Shown in pieces: positions 11,738 through 20,380 of a stretch of DNA of 64,000 nucleotides. The translations under genes and the position numbers were made by a program. Position 1 is the stretch's first letter. Every line of letters starts with the position of its first letter. The notes beneath the pieces were generated by a model, which was not told where the DNA came from, made no database searches, and was given only the letters and a program-made list of their open reading frames with translations. Source of the DNA: Streptomyces bacillaris (GTDB lineage Bacteria > Actinomycetota > Actinomycetes > Streptomycetales > Streptomycetaceae); the NCBI RefSeq assembly GCF_003268675.1, contig NZ_CP029378.1, forward strand, positions 2,294,001 through 2,358,000. Reading direction: 5' to 3'.

Positions 11738-12553
11738 TCAGTGCGCTTCTTCGAGCGCCTGGGACAAGTACGTGGCGGTCAGCACGGTGAACACGTAGGC
11801 CTGGAGCGCCTGGATGAACATCTCGAAGACGGTCAGGGCCAGGGTCACGGCGAACGACGCGGTGGCGTACACGGTGCCGAGCACCGTGCCGAGCATGTAC
11901 CAGGTCGCGATCGTGAAGACCAGGATCAGGATGTGACCGGCGAACATGTTCGCGAAGAGTCGGACCGCCAGCGTGAAGGGGCGCACGAAGATGTTCGAGA
12001 CGAACTCGATCGGCGTCAGGATCACGTAGATCGGCTTGGGCAGGCCACTCGGTACGCACAGGTTGCGGATGCCGCCGACGAAGCCGTTGTTCCGGAAGGT
12101 CACCGTCATGTAGACGGCCCAGACGAGCAGGGCCAGTCCGACCGGGTAGGCGATGAGCGAGCTCACCGGGAACTGTGCGATCGGGATGATCGCCCAGAGG
12201 TTCAGCATCCAGACGAAGAAGAACAGCGACACCAGCAGCGGGACGAAGGGCTCGCCCTTCTTGCCGATGATCTCCTTGGCGATGCCCCGGTGCACGAAGT
12301 CGTAGAGAGCCTCGGCGACCATCTGCAGCTTGCCCGGGATGACCTTGGGCTTGGAGAAGCCGGCCCAGAACAGAGCCAGGATGGCGAACGTCCCGATGAT
12401 CGCGAGCAGCATCGGCTTGTTGAACTCGACCGGCCCGATGGTGAAGATCGGGTCGAAGATAAACGACCACGCGCTCGGGGCTGGGAATCCGCACGAGCCC
12501 TGGAACAGGTGGCAGTCAACCTCGAAGGCGAGCGTCTGGGCGTCAGCAGTCAC
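11738..12553 (-). CDS. atpB: ATP synthase Fo subunit a
   Basis: Proton channel subunit, 271 residues with five to six membrane helices. The essential Arg lies in the penultimate conserved helix (FTLAVRLFANMFAGH). I set the start at GTG 12553 because AAGGAG lies 6 bases before it. An ATG at 12571 is in frame but has no ribosome site and places that AAGGAG inside the gene. The gap of about 218 bases to atpI holds no gene. Confidence 0.95.
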   Translation of the reverse strand: MTADAQTLAFEVDCHLFQGSCGFPAPSAWSFIFDPIFTIGPVEFNKPMLLAIIGTFAILALFWAGFSKPKVIPGKLQMVAEALYDFVHRGIAKEIIGKKGEPFVPLLVSLFFFVWMLNLWAIIPIAQFPVSSLIAYPVGLALLVWAVYMTVTFRNNGFVGGIRNLCVPSGLPKPIYVILTPIEFVSNIFVRPFTLAVRLFANMFAGHILILVFTIATWYMLGTVLGTVYATASFAVTLALTVFEMFIQALQAYVFTVLTATYLSQALEEAH

Positions 12554-12771
12554 CAGGAGCTCCTTCTGCATGGCGCATGGATACGGCTACCTCGTTGTAT
12601 CGGAGCGGCTGGCAGCCGCAGGTCGGCACCGGACTGGTTCTTACGGGGAGGAGGCGGCGGCCGGGCCCGAAGCCTCGCGATGAATCAGGCGACAGCCGTG
12701 TTGTCCGCGCCCGCAGTACCGCAACCGAGACCGGACGATAGCAGCATGTCGAACACGGCTTTATCCCGGCC

Positions 12772-13212
12772 CTACTCGTCACGCTTTCCCTCGGTTCCAC
12801 CCGGGACGCTCCGTGTCTCCGCCTCCGGATCGACGTAGAGGGTCTTGCTCCTGGCGTGCCGCACACTCTGCGCGACGATCCACGTGATCACCGTGGCGAC
12901 CAGCGAGAGGGCGAAGGCCTGGAGGTTGAAGAGGGAGGTGTCCCGGATGCCCATGATGAGGATGAGCAGGAGCACGAGCTGGGCCGAATAGACCATCAGC
13001 CCCATCCCCTGGAACAGGTGGGGCATGGCCTTGGCGACCCACTGGAGCGCCAGCTGTCCGAGCGCCATGAAGACGATGACGACCACACAGCCCAGCGCCG
13101 CACCGATCGCCCCCTTGCCACCGGCGACCAGACCGCCGACGAGCGTGGCGATGGCGCCGACTGCGGCGGTGGGGGCGGCGATGCGCAGTAGTTCGCGCAT
13201 GTCGGACTGCAT
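12772..13212 (-). CDS. atpI: ATP synthase protein I
   Basis: 146 residues with four hydrophobic segments (about 14-32, 36-54, 72-92, 98-118) and a charged C-terminal tail. It is the first gene of the atp operon. In the family, AtpI assists c-ring assembly or magnesium/calcium handling. GGAG lies 8 bases before the ATG. The operon promoter should lie in the gap 13213-13477. Confidence 0.88.
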   Translation of the reverse strand: MQSDMRELLRIAAPTAAVGAIATLVGGLVAGGKGAIGAALGCVVVIVFMALGQLALQWVAKAMPHLFQGMGLMVYSAQLVLLLILIMGIRDTSLFNLQAFALSLVATVITWIVAQSVRHARSKTLYVDPEAETRSVPGGTEGKRDE

Positions 13213-13340
13213 GGCGGCAGCTCCACTGGTCTTGGGAGGAATGGGGCGTCGTCATGGACGAGCGTAGGCCCGGTCCGCGAGGCGGATTCTCAGGCCGAGG
13301 AACCGTCTCACTAGGGTCCTTCGGCTCCGTCGCCGGGTCT

Positions 13341-13356
13341 CGTGAACGGTATCACA
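13341..13356. promoter_or_regulatory. Rex-type redox operator upstream of atpI
   Basis: The 16-mer CGTGAACGGTATCACA matches the Streptomyces Rex operator TGTGAACGCGTTCACA at 12 of 16 positions, including both half-site cores (GTGAAC and TCACA). It lies 129 bases before the atpI start. Rex is the NADH/NAD+-sensing repressor of respiratory genes in S. coelicolor. A second inverted repeat (GTGTG, 8 bases, CACAC) occupies 13386-13403. The match was made by eye. Confidence 0.62.
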
Positions 13357-13477
13357 AACTATTTGATGAGGTCTTTACCTGGAAAGTGTGCCAACTGTCA
13401 CACATGAGGGTTACCCCGCGCGTGTGTGCACGACAAGACGGCGCTATGTCTGGTAATGGGCGACGGAATCCGAAACG

Positions 13478-14875
13478 TCAGCGCGAGGAGTCGATGGACC
13501 GGCGTTCAGGGAAACGCGAACGAGGGCCGATCGCGGTCGCCCCGTTGACGCCGGACACCCCGACCGCCACAGGGGCCCGTTCGGGGCTCTCCTGGCCCAT
13601 CTGAGCCTCTTCCAGGGCCGGTTGGGCCCCGGAGGTCGCGGGCTCCGGCTTCTCGCCGTACGAGGACGCGGACGGGGACCGGGACGCGGAGGCCCGCTCG
13701 GGCACCTGGCGCCGGTAGCGCGGCGGGACGAAGCGGTTGGCCCAGTGCGGGGTGCGGGGGGTGAAGCGGGGCATCAGGAGGAGGACCAGGCCCACCGCGC
13801 TCGCGGCGATGATGACGAAGACGATCCACATCGAGGCCGAGTGGACCGAGTAGCCCACGGCGCCGAAGGCGATCAGGGCCGACCAGAAGTACATGATCAG
13901 GACGGCACGGCTGTGCGAGTGGCCGATCTCCAGCAGGCGGTGGTGCAGGTGGCCCCGGTCGGCGGCGAACGGGGACTGGCCGTTCCAGGTGCGGCGGACG
14001 ATGGCGAGGACCAGGTCGGCGGCCGGGATCGCGATGATCGTCAGCGGCAGCACCAGCGGGATGAAGACCGGGAGCATCGCGTGGGTGGCCCCGCGCTCGC
14101 TGCCCTCGAAGAAGATCCGCATGCTGTCCGGGTCGACCTGGCCGGTGACCGAGATCGCGCCCGCCGCCAGCACCAGGCCGATGAGCATCGAGCCCGAGTC
14201 GCCCATGAAGATCCGCGCCGGGTGCATGTTGTGCGGCAGGAACCCCAGGCACATGCCCATCAGGATGGCCGCGAACAGCGTCGCGGGGGCCGCCGCCTCG
14301 ATCCCGTAACCGAACCAGAGGCGGTAGGCGTACAGGAAGAACGCCGCCGAGGCGATGCACACCATGCCCGCCGCGAGCCCGTCCAGGCCGTCGACGAAGT
14401 TGACCGCGTTGATCGTGATGACGACCAGCGCCACCGTAAGGAGCGTGCCCTGCCACTGGGTGAGGGCGACCGTGCCGATGCCGGGGATCGGCAGCCACAG
14501 GATCGTGAGCCCCTGGATGACCATGACGGCGGCGGCGATCATCTGGCCGCCGAGCTTGATCAGGGCGTCGATCTCGAACTTGTCGTCGAGCACGCCGATC
14601 AGCCAGATCAGGGCCGCTCCGGAGAGCAACGCCCGTGGTTCGTTGGAGAGTTCGAAGACACCCTTGAGGTTGAACAGATGGTCGGCGACGATCAGTCCCG
14701 CACAGAGCCCGCCGAACATCGCGATCCCGCCGAGCCGGGGGGTGGGCTCCCGGTGGACGTCGCGCGCACGGATCGCCGGCATCGCACCGACCGCGATGGC
14801 GAACTTGCGCACCGGCCCCGTCAGCAGATAGGTCACCGCAGCCGTGACACAGAGCGTCAGCAGGTAATCACGCAC
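13478..14875 (-). CDS. Polyprenyl-phosphate sugar-1-phosphate transferase (MraY/WecA/TagO family)
   Basis: Transfers a sugar phosphate, probably GlcNAc-1-P, from a UDP-sugar to undecaprenyl phosphate to begin a wall glycopolymer. About ten membrane helices are visible. Signature motifs: REPTPRLGG, the Asp-rich VNFVDGLDGLAAG, IFMGDSGSM, and the WecA/TagO-type basic loop DRGHLHHRLLEIGHSH. The last 100 residues are a low-complexity cytoplasmic tail rich in Pro, Ser, Arg and Glu. I chose GTG 14875 (RDYLLTLCVTAAV) with GGGGCAG upstream. An in-frame GTG at 14914 would add 13 residues. It precedes atpI in the direction of transcription. Confidence 0.85.
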   Translation of the reverse strand: MRDYLLTLCVTAAVTYLLTGPVRKFAIAVGAMPAIRARDVHREPTPRLGGIAMFGGLCAGLIVADHLFNLKGVFELSNEPRALLSGAALIWLIGVLDDKFEIDALIKLGGQMIAAAVMVIQGLTILWLPIPGIGTVALTQWQGTLLTVALVVITINAVNFVDGLDGLAAGMVCIASAAFFLYAYRLWFGYGIEAAAPATLFAAILMGMCLGFLPHNMHPARIFMGDSGSMLIGLVLAAGAISVTGQVDPDSMRIFFEGSERGATHAMLPVFIPLVLPLTIIAIPAADLVLAIVRRTWNGQSPFAADRGHLHHRLLEIGHSHSRAVLIMYFWSALIAFGAVGYSVHSASMWIVFVIIAASAVGLVLLLMPRFTPRTPHWANRFVPPRYRRQVPERASASRSPSASSYGEKPEPATSGAQPALEEAQMGQESPERAPVAVGVSGVNGATAIGPRSRFPERRSIDSSR

Positions 14876-14970
14876 GGGCTGCCCCACAGGTTTCGCCGGC
14901 CATCCAAGCACCACACCCTAGTCTCTGAACAAGGACTCCACGGTACGGGTGATGGTTGCACAGCCCTCGT

Positions 14971-16254
14971 CTACCCCGGGTACGGCGGATTCCGCAGGGC
15001 CAGCTCCCGGACCTCCGCCGCGACCGTGTCCACCTCCCCCGGCTCGCGCACCGCCGCGCCGAACAGAGCCGCGATCCGCGCCATGTCCCCCTCGTCCATC
15101 CCCTGCGTGGTGACGGCGGCCGTCCCCAGCCGGATGCCCCGGGCGTCCCCGTACGGCAGCGCACAGGTGTCCAGCACCATCCCGGCGGCGGCCAGCCGCT
15201 CGCGGGCGGTGCGGCCGTCGACACCCAGCGGGGCCGGGTCCGCGACGATGATGTGGGTGTCCGTGCCGCCCGTGGTCACCTCGAACCCCTCGGCCTCCAG
15301 ACCGGCGGCGAGCACCCGGGCATGGGCGACGACCTGGTGCGCGTAGAGCGTGTACGCCGGTGTTCCGGCCTCCCCGAACGCGACCGCCTTCGCCGCCACC
15401 GTGTGCATCTGCGCCCCGCCCTGGGTGAACGGGAACACCGCCCGGTCGATCCGCTCGGCCAGCTCCGCGCCGCACAGGATCATCCCGCCGCGCGGACCGC
15501 GCAGCACCTTGTGCGTGGTGGCGCAGACGACGTCCGCGTACGGCACCGGGTTCGGCGCCGCTCCCCCGGCGATCAGCCCCATCGGGTGGGCCGCGTCGAC
15601 GATCAGATACGCGCCCACCTCGTCCGCGATCTCCCGGAACGCCTCGTAGTCCGGGTGGCGCGGGTAGGAGATCGAGCCGCACACGATCGCCTTGGGGCGG
15701 CGGGCGCGGGCCAGGGCGCGCAGCCGGGTGTGGTCGATGAGCCCGGTCACCGGGTCCACCCCGTACCCGACGAAGTCGAACCAGCGGCCGGAGAAGTTGC
15801 CCGGCGCCCCGTGGGTGAGGTGTCCCCCGTACGGGAGCCCCATCGCGAGCACCGTGTCGCCCGGGCGCAGCAGCGCGGCGTAGGCGGCGAGGACGGCCGA
15901 GGAGCCCGAGTGCGGCTGGACGTTGGCGTGTTCGGCGCCGAAGAGGGCGGTGGCCCGGCGGACGGCGATGCGTTCGGCGGCGTCCGCGTACGCGCAGCCG
16001 CCGTGGTGGCGGGCGCCCGGGTACCCCTCGGCGTACTTGTTGGCGAGCGGGGAGCCGAGGGCGGCCAGCACCGCGGGCGAGGTGAAGTTCTCGGCGGCGA
16101 TCAGCTGGAGCGTGGTGGCCTGCCGGCCCCGCTCGGCGAGCAGGACCCCGGCGATCTCCGGGTCCTGGCTGAGCAGGGCGCCGAAGTCCTGGGGCAGGGA
16201 CTCGGGCGCGGTCGGCGCGGGTACGGAGGCGGCGGCGGGAGAGGTGACCGGCAT
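14971..16254 (-). CDS. glyA: Serine hydroxymethyltransferase
   Basis: PLP enzyme converting serine and tetrahydrofolate to glycine and methylene-tetrahydrofolate. 427 residues from the ATG at 16254, with GGAG 8 bases upstream. Motifs: LIAAENFTS, NKYAEGYPGARHHGG, NVQPHSGS, VDAAHPMGLIAGG and the PLP-lysine segment TTHKVLRGPRGG. The N-terminus has about 20 extra Ala/Pro residues. VDAAH-P in place of the more usual VDMAH-F marks it as a divergent, second-type SHMT seen in streptomycetes. The gap 16255-16535 upstream holds nothing that I can support. Confidence 0.93.
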   Translation of the reverse strand: MPVTSPAAASVPAPTAPESLPQDFGALLSQDPEIAGVLLAERGRQATTLQLIAAENFTSPAVLAALGSPLANKYAEGYPGARHHGGCAYADAAERIAVRRATALFGAEHANVQPHSGSSAVLAAYAALLRPGDTVLAMGLPYGGHLTHGAPGNFSGRWFDFVGYGVDPVTGLIDHTRLRALARARRPKAIVCGSISYPRHPDYEAFREIADEVGAYLIVDAAHPMGLIAGGAAPNPVPYADVVCATTHKVLRGPRGGMILCGAELAERIDRAVFPFTQGGAQMHTVAAKAVAFGEAGTPAYTLYAHQVVAHARVLAAGLEAEGFEVTTGGTDTHIIVADPAPLGVDGRTARERLAAAGMVLDTCALPYGDARGIRLGTAAVTTQGMDEGDMARIAALFGAAVREPGEVDTVAAEVRELALRNPPYPG

Positions 16255-16535
16255 GGGACGGCTCCGGGCCTGGAGGTGGGTGCGCCGGCGAGGGGTGCCG
16301 GTGTCAGCTCCAATGTAGGCCGGGCCGGGTCGGCGTGCCCGCTGTCGGCCCCTCCCGTACGCCGGTCGGCGCACCGGCGGGGGCAGGGGTGTGGGGCGCG
16401 TGCGGCGGTGGCTCGGCGGGGTGCGTACGCCGTCGGTACGGCTCGCGGTGCCGTCGGGCGGGGGCGTGGAACCGGCGACCCGGAGCGCGGAACCGGTGGC
16501 TCCGAGCGCGTGCGCCGTCGCATGGACGGCGGCCG

Positions 16536-17180
16536 TCAGCTGCTCGGGGCCCGTACGCCCGTCAGTGCCGTGACCACCGGGTCGAGTGCCTGGTTGATCT
16601 CGTCGCCGATGGAGCGGAAGAAGGTGATGGGCGCGCCGTAGGGGTCGTAGACCTCGTCCGCCTCGGCGGTGGGGGCCAGCAGCCAGCCGCGCAGGGCGGC
16701 CGCGGCGCGGACCAGGGCGCGGGCGCGTTCGACGACGCCCTCGTCGCGCGGGTCGGGCAGGGTGGCCGGGTCTATCGCCCGGACCAGCCGGGTGAACTCC
16801 TTGAGCGTGAAGGTGCGCAGGCCCGCGGAGTGGCCCATGGAGATGACCTGGGCGCGGTGGTCGCGGGTGGCGGTGAGGACCAGGTCGGCGCGGATCACGT
16901 GCTCGTCGAGCAGTTCGCGGCCGACGAAGCCGCTGGCGTCCGCGCCGAAGTCCGCGAGGACGATCTCGGCGTTGGCCTCCATGGGGGCGCCCTCGTGGCC
17001 CCAGGTGCCCGCGCTCTCCACGATCAGGCCGCCGCTCAGCGGGTCGCCGAGGCGGTCCATCAGGGCATGGCGGGTCAGCCGCTCGGTGATGGGCGAGCGG
17101 CAGACGTTGCCGGTGCTGACGTGGAGGATGCGGAAGGTGTCGGTCCGCCCCGCTATGCCACGCCCCTCGGGGGCGGTCAA
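16536..17180 (-). CDS. Low-molecular-weight tyrosine phosphatase homologue lacking the catalytic cysteine
   Basis: 214 residues with the LMW-PTP fold: P-loop region ILHVSTGNVCRSPITE (residues 18-33), ESAGTWGHEG and the C-terminal PDPRDEG segment, where the DP acid loop would be. Active family members have Cys as the first P-loop residue (VCxGNxCRSP). Here the codon is AGC, giving Ser22, while Cys27 and Arg28 remain. Normal phosphatase chemistry is therefore unlikely. It may bind phosphotyrosine or act in another way. The TTG start overlaps the stop of tsaC (ATTGA) with GAGGTG upstream, so translation is coupled. A roughly 60-residue extension relative to typical LMW-PTPs lies at the C-terminus. 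Confidence 0.85.
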   Translation of the reverse strand: MTAPEGRGIAGRTDTFRILHVSTGNVCRSPITERLTRHALMDRLGDPLSGGLIVESAGTWGHEGAPMEANAEIVLADFGADASGFVGRELLDEHVIRADLVLTATRDHRAQVISMGHSAGLRTFTLKEFTRLVRAIDPATLPDPRDEGVVERARALVRAAAALRGWLLAPTAEADEVYDPYGAPITFFRSIGDEINQALDPVVTALTGVRAPSS

Positions 17181-17824
17181 TTGGCCACCTCGAGGTCGGG
17201 GACCACCTTGCGCAGCTCCTCGACGGAGAGCGCTCCGGCCCGCAGGAGGACCGGGGTGGCGCCGGTGACGTCGACGATCGAGGAGGGCACGATGCCGGGC
17301 GTCGGGCCGCCGTCGAGGTAGACGGAGACGGAGTCACCGAGCATGCCCTGGGCCGCGTCGCAGTCCTCCGGCGCCGGGTGTCCGGTGAGGTTGGCGCTGG
17401 AGACGGCCATCGGGCCGACCTCGGTCAGCAGCTCGATGGCGACCGGGTGCAGCGGCATCCGGATGGCGACCGTGCCCCGGGTGTCCCCCAGGTCCCACTG
17501 GAGGGAGGGCTGGTGCCGGGCGACCAGGGTGAGCGCGCCGGGCCAGAAGGCGTCGACCAGCTCCCAGGCCTGCTCGGAGAAGTCGGTGACCAGGCCGTGC
17601 AGGGTGTTCGGGGAGCCGATGAGGACCGGGGTGGGCATGTTGCGGCCGCGGCCCTTGGCGTCCAGCAGGTCCGCGACGCCCTCCGCGCTGAAGGCGTCCG
17701 CCCCGATCCCGTACACCGTGTCGGTGGGCAGCACGACCAGTTCGCCGCGGCGGATCGCGGAGGCGGCCTCGCGCAGCCCGCTGGTCCGGTCGGTGGCGTC
17801 GTTGCAGTCGTATCGCCGTGCCAT
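17177..17824 (-). CDS. tsaC: L-threonylcarbamoyladenylate synthase (Sua5/YciO/TsaC family)
   Basis: Makes threonylcarbamoyl-AMP for t6A37 modification of ANN-decoding tRNAs. 215 residues, single YrdC domain without the Sua5 C-terminal domain. Motifs: GELVVLPTDTVYGIG, KGRGRNMPTPVL (variant of KxRxxxxPL), FWPGALTLV, AIRMPLHP and SSANLTGHPAP. It is coupled to the phosphatase homologue downstream and lies 52 bases from prmC, forming a translation-factor cluster with prfA and rpmE. Confidence 0.93.
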   Translation of the reverse strand: MARRYDCNDATDRTSGLREAASAIRRGELVVLPTDTVYGIGADAFSAEGVADLLDAKGRGRNMPTPVLIGSPNTLHGLVTDFSEQAWELVDAFWPGALTLVARHQPSLQWDLGDTRGTVAIRMPLHPVAIELLTEVGPMAVSSANLTGHPAPEDCDAAQGMLGDSVSVYLDGGPTPGIVPSSIVDVTGATPVLLRAGALSVEELRKVVPDLEVAN

Positions 17825-17876
17825 CAGCCGGCCTCCTCGAGCGTGTACGGGTACGGGGTGCGGTGCCGGGGGCCCG

Positions 17877-18722
17877 TCACGGCGTGGCCTTGCGGGCGGT
17901 GGCGAACCGGGGGCGGTTGTTGAGGTCGGGGTGGTCGGCCGCGTCGGCCCAGCCCCGCTCCTCGGTGAAGATCCACGGCACCTGGCCGCCCTGGGTGTCG
18001 GCGTGCTCGATGACGACGAGGCCGCCGGGGCGGAGCAGCCGGTGGGCGGTGCGTTCGATGCCGCGGATGGTGTCGAGGCCGTCCTCGCCGGAGAAGAGGG
18101 CCATCTCCGGGTCGTGGTCGCGGGCCTCGGGGGCGACGTACTCCCATTCGGTGAGCGGGATGTACGGCGGGTTGGAGATCACCAGGTCAACCTGGCCGTC
18201 GAGCTCCGGGAGGGCGCTCAGGGCGTCTCCCTGGTGGACGGTGACCCTGGACCCCTCGGCGTTCTTCCGCGTCCACCTGAGGGCGTCCTCGGACAGCTCC
18301 ACGGCGTGCACGCGCGAGCGCGGGACCTCCTGCGCCATGGCGAGCGCGATGGCGCCCGATCCGGTGCACAGGTCGACGACGACGGGCTCGACGACATCCA
18401 TCGCACGGACGGCGTCTATGGCCCAGCCGACGACCGATTCGGTCTCCGGGCGGGGCACGAAGACACCGGGTCCGACCTGGAGTTCCAGATAGCGGAAGAA
18501 GGCGCGGCCGGTGATGTGCTGGAGCGGTTCGCGGGCCTCGCGGCGGGCGATCGTCTCCCAGTACCGGGCGTCGAAGTCGCCGTCGGGGACGGCGTGCAGC
18601 TCGCCCCGCTTCACCCCGTGGACGAAGGCGGCGAGTTCCTCGGCGTCGAATCGCGGTGAGGGGACACCGGCGTCGGCCAGCCGCTGGGTGGCCTGGGCCA
18701 CCTCGGCGAGCAGCAGGTTCAT
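17877..18722 (-). CDS. prmC: Release factor glutamine methyltransferase
   Basis: SAM-dependent methylation of the GGQ glutamine of release factors. 281 residues with an N-terminal helical substrate domain, the SAM motif VVDLCTGSGAIALAMA and the catalytic NPPY tetrapeptide in VISNPPYIPLTEWEY. It lies directly after prfA in the same direction (47 bases), the usual enzyme-substrate pairing. Confidence 0.95.
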   Translation of the reverse strand: MNLLLAEVAQATQRLADAGVPSPRFDAEELAAFVHGVKRGELHAVPDGDFDARYWETIARREAREPLQHITGRAFFRYLELQVGPGVFVPRPETESVVGWAIDAVRAMDVVEPVVVDLCTGSGAIALAMAQEVPRSRVHAVELSEDALRWTRKNAEGSRVTVHQGDALSALPELDGQVDLVISNPPYIPLTEWEYVAPEARDHDPEMALFSGEDGLDTIRGIERTAHRLLRPGGLVVIEHADTQGGQVPWIFTEERGWADAADHPDLNNRPRFATARKATP

Positions 18723-18769
18723 CGCGGTTCTCCGTACGGGTTACGGGGTGTGCGGGGCGGGCGGTGCGC

Positions 18770-19846
18770 TCACGCGTTGGCGAGCTTGGCGGCGGAGTCG
18801 GCGTCGACGCACGCCTGGATCACTGCGTCCAGGTCGCCGTCGAGGACCTGGTCCAAGTTGTACGCCTTGAAGCCGACGCGGTGGTCCGAGATGCGGTTCT
18901 CCGGGAAGTTGTACGTACGGATCTTCTCGGAGCGGTCGACCGTACGGACCTGGCTGCGGCGCACGTCGGAGGCCTCCTGCTCGGCGGCCTCCTGGGCGGC
19001 GGCCAGCAGCCGGGAGCGCAGGATACGCATGGCCTGCTCCTTGTTCTGGAGCTGGCTCTTCTCGTTCTGGCAGGAGGCGACGACACCGGTCGGCAGGTGC
19101 GTGATGCGGACGGCGGAGTCGGTCGTGTTGACGGACTGGCCGCCGGGTCCTGAGGAGCGGTAGACGTCGATACGGAGATCGTTGGCGTGGATCTCGACAT
19201 CGACCTCCTCGGCCTCGGGGGTGACGAGCACGCCCGCGGCGGAGGTGTGGATGCGGCCCTGGGACTCGGTGGAGGGCACGCGCTGCACGCGGTGCACGCC
19301 GCCCTCGTACTTCATCCGGGCCCAGACGCCCTGGCCGGGCTCGGTGGCGCCGTTGCCGCCCTTGGTCTTCACCGCGACCTGGACGTCCTTGTAGCCGCCC
19401 AGCTCGGACTCGGTGGAGTCGATGATCTCGGTCTTCCAGCCGACGCGCTCGGCGTACCGCAGATACATGCGCAGGAGGTCGCCGGCGAAGAGGGCGGACT
19501 CGTCGCCGCCCGCGCCCGCCTTGATCTCCAGGAGCACGTCCTTGTCGTCGCTGGGGTCGCGCGGGACGAGGAGGAGGCGGAGCTTCTCCGTGATCTCCTC
19601 GCGCTGCTTCTCCAGCTCCTTGACCTCGGCGGCGAAGTCGGGGTCGTCCGCGGCGAACTCGCGGGCGGTCTCGATGTCCTCGCCGGTCTGCTTCCAGGCC
19701 CGGTACGTGGAGACGATCGGGGTCAGCTCCGCGTAGCGCTTGTTCAGCTTGCGCGCGTTGGCCTGGTCGGCGTGGACCGACGGGTCGGCGAGCTTCTTCT
19801 CGAGATCGGCGTGCTCACCGATCAGTTCCTCGACCGCCTCGAACAT
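18770..19846 (-). CDS. prfA: Peptide chain release factor 1
   Basis: Recognises UAA and UAG. 358 residues. The catalytic GGQ is in [15 protein letters not shown], and the RF1 stop-codon discriminator PxT lies in [12 protein letters not shown]. The middle residue is Ser where Val or Ala is more common. N-terminal coiled-coil domain about 1-95. ATG start at 19846. It is separated from rpmE upstream by a strong terminator, so it needs its own promoter or read-through. Confidence 0.96.
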   Translation of the reverse strand: MFEAVEELIGEHADLEKKLADPSVHADQANARKLNKRYAELTPIVSTYRAWKQTGEDIETAREFAADDPDFAAEVKELEKQREEITEKLRLLLVPRDPSDDKDVLLEIKAGAGGDESALFAGDLLRMYLRYAERVGWKTEIIDSTESELGGYKDVQVAVKTKGGNGATEPGQGVWARMKYEGGVHRVQRVPSTESQGRIHTSAAGVLVTPEAEEVDVEIHANDLRIDVYRSSGPGGQSVNTTDSAVRITHLPTGVVASCQNEKSQLQNKEQAMRILRSRLLAAAQEAAEQEASDVRRSQVRTVDRSEKIRTYNFPENRISDHRVGFKAYNLDQVLDGDLDAVIQACVDADSAAKLANA

Positions 19847-19941
19847 GCGGGGGCTCCTGGTTGGTCTGAGATCTGCGGGCCTGCTGGAGGGCGTGACTGC
19901 CCGGTGGGGTGTCCGGCGGGTCTCCCCCGGACACCCGACCG

Positions 19942-19991
19942 GAAAAAACGCCGGTTCCGACGCCCCCGGGAAGAGGGCGCCAGGAACCGGC
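19942..19991 (-). terminator. Rho-independent terminator of rpmE
   Basis: On the minus strand a perfect 9-base stem (arms 19991-19983 and 19958-19950), enclosing a smaller GC hairpin, is followed by G and then a T6 run (19949-19943). It lies 12 bases after the rpmE stop. Confidence 0.9.
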
Positions 19992-20002
19992 GCAGTGGCT
20001 CG

Positions 20003-20227
20003 CTACTTGCTGGCGGAGCCGGCAGCCTTGCCGAAGCGGGCCTCGAAGCGGGCCACGCGGCCGCCGGTGTCGAGGATCTTCTGCTTGCCCGTGTAGAACG
20101 GGTGGCACTCGGAGCAGACGTCGGCACGGATGGTGCCGCCGTCGATGGTGCTCCGGGTGGTGAACGACGCACCGCAGGTGCAGCTGACCTGCGTCTCGAC
20201 GTACTCGGGGTGGATGTCGCGCTTCAA
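20003..20227 (-). CDS. rpmE: Ribosomal protein bL31, zinc-binding form
   Basis: 74 residues. Four cysteines (Cys16, Cys18, Cys38, Cys41) form the zinc ribbon (SCTCGASF and [12 protein letters not shown]), so this is the C-plus form used under zinc-replete conditions. Actinobacteria often also carry a Cys-less paralogue under Zur control, which is not in this window. AGGAG lies 9 bases before the ATG. Confidence 0.97.
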   Translation of the reverse strand: MKRDIHPEYVETQVSCTCGASFTTRSTIDGGTIRADVCSECHPFYTGKQKILDTGGRVARFEARFGKAAGSASK

Positions 20228-20380
20228 GGTGTCTCCTAGTTTCGGGAGGGCGCCGGGTCGTCCGCGCGGATTTGCGCGGCCGTGAACCGGGGCCGACGTA
20301 CCAGTCTGCCAGGACCGGCCGTATCTCCCAAAACCGGGGGCGGGCCGCAGGTATTCCCGGGCCTCTCCGCCCGGTGCCCC

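Noticed and set aside
20228..20380. A SigR promoter for rpmE, reported in S. coelicolor
   Set aside because: The best match (GGAGAT then CTGGTA after 18 bases) departs from GGAAT-N18-GTT at several positions, so I do not call it.
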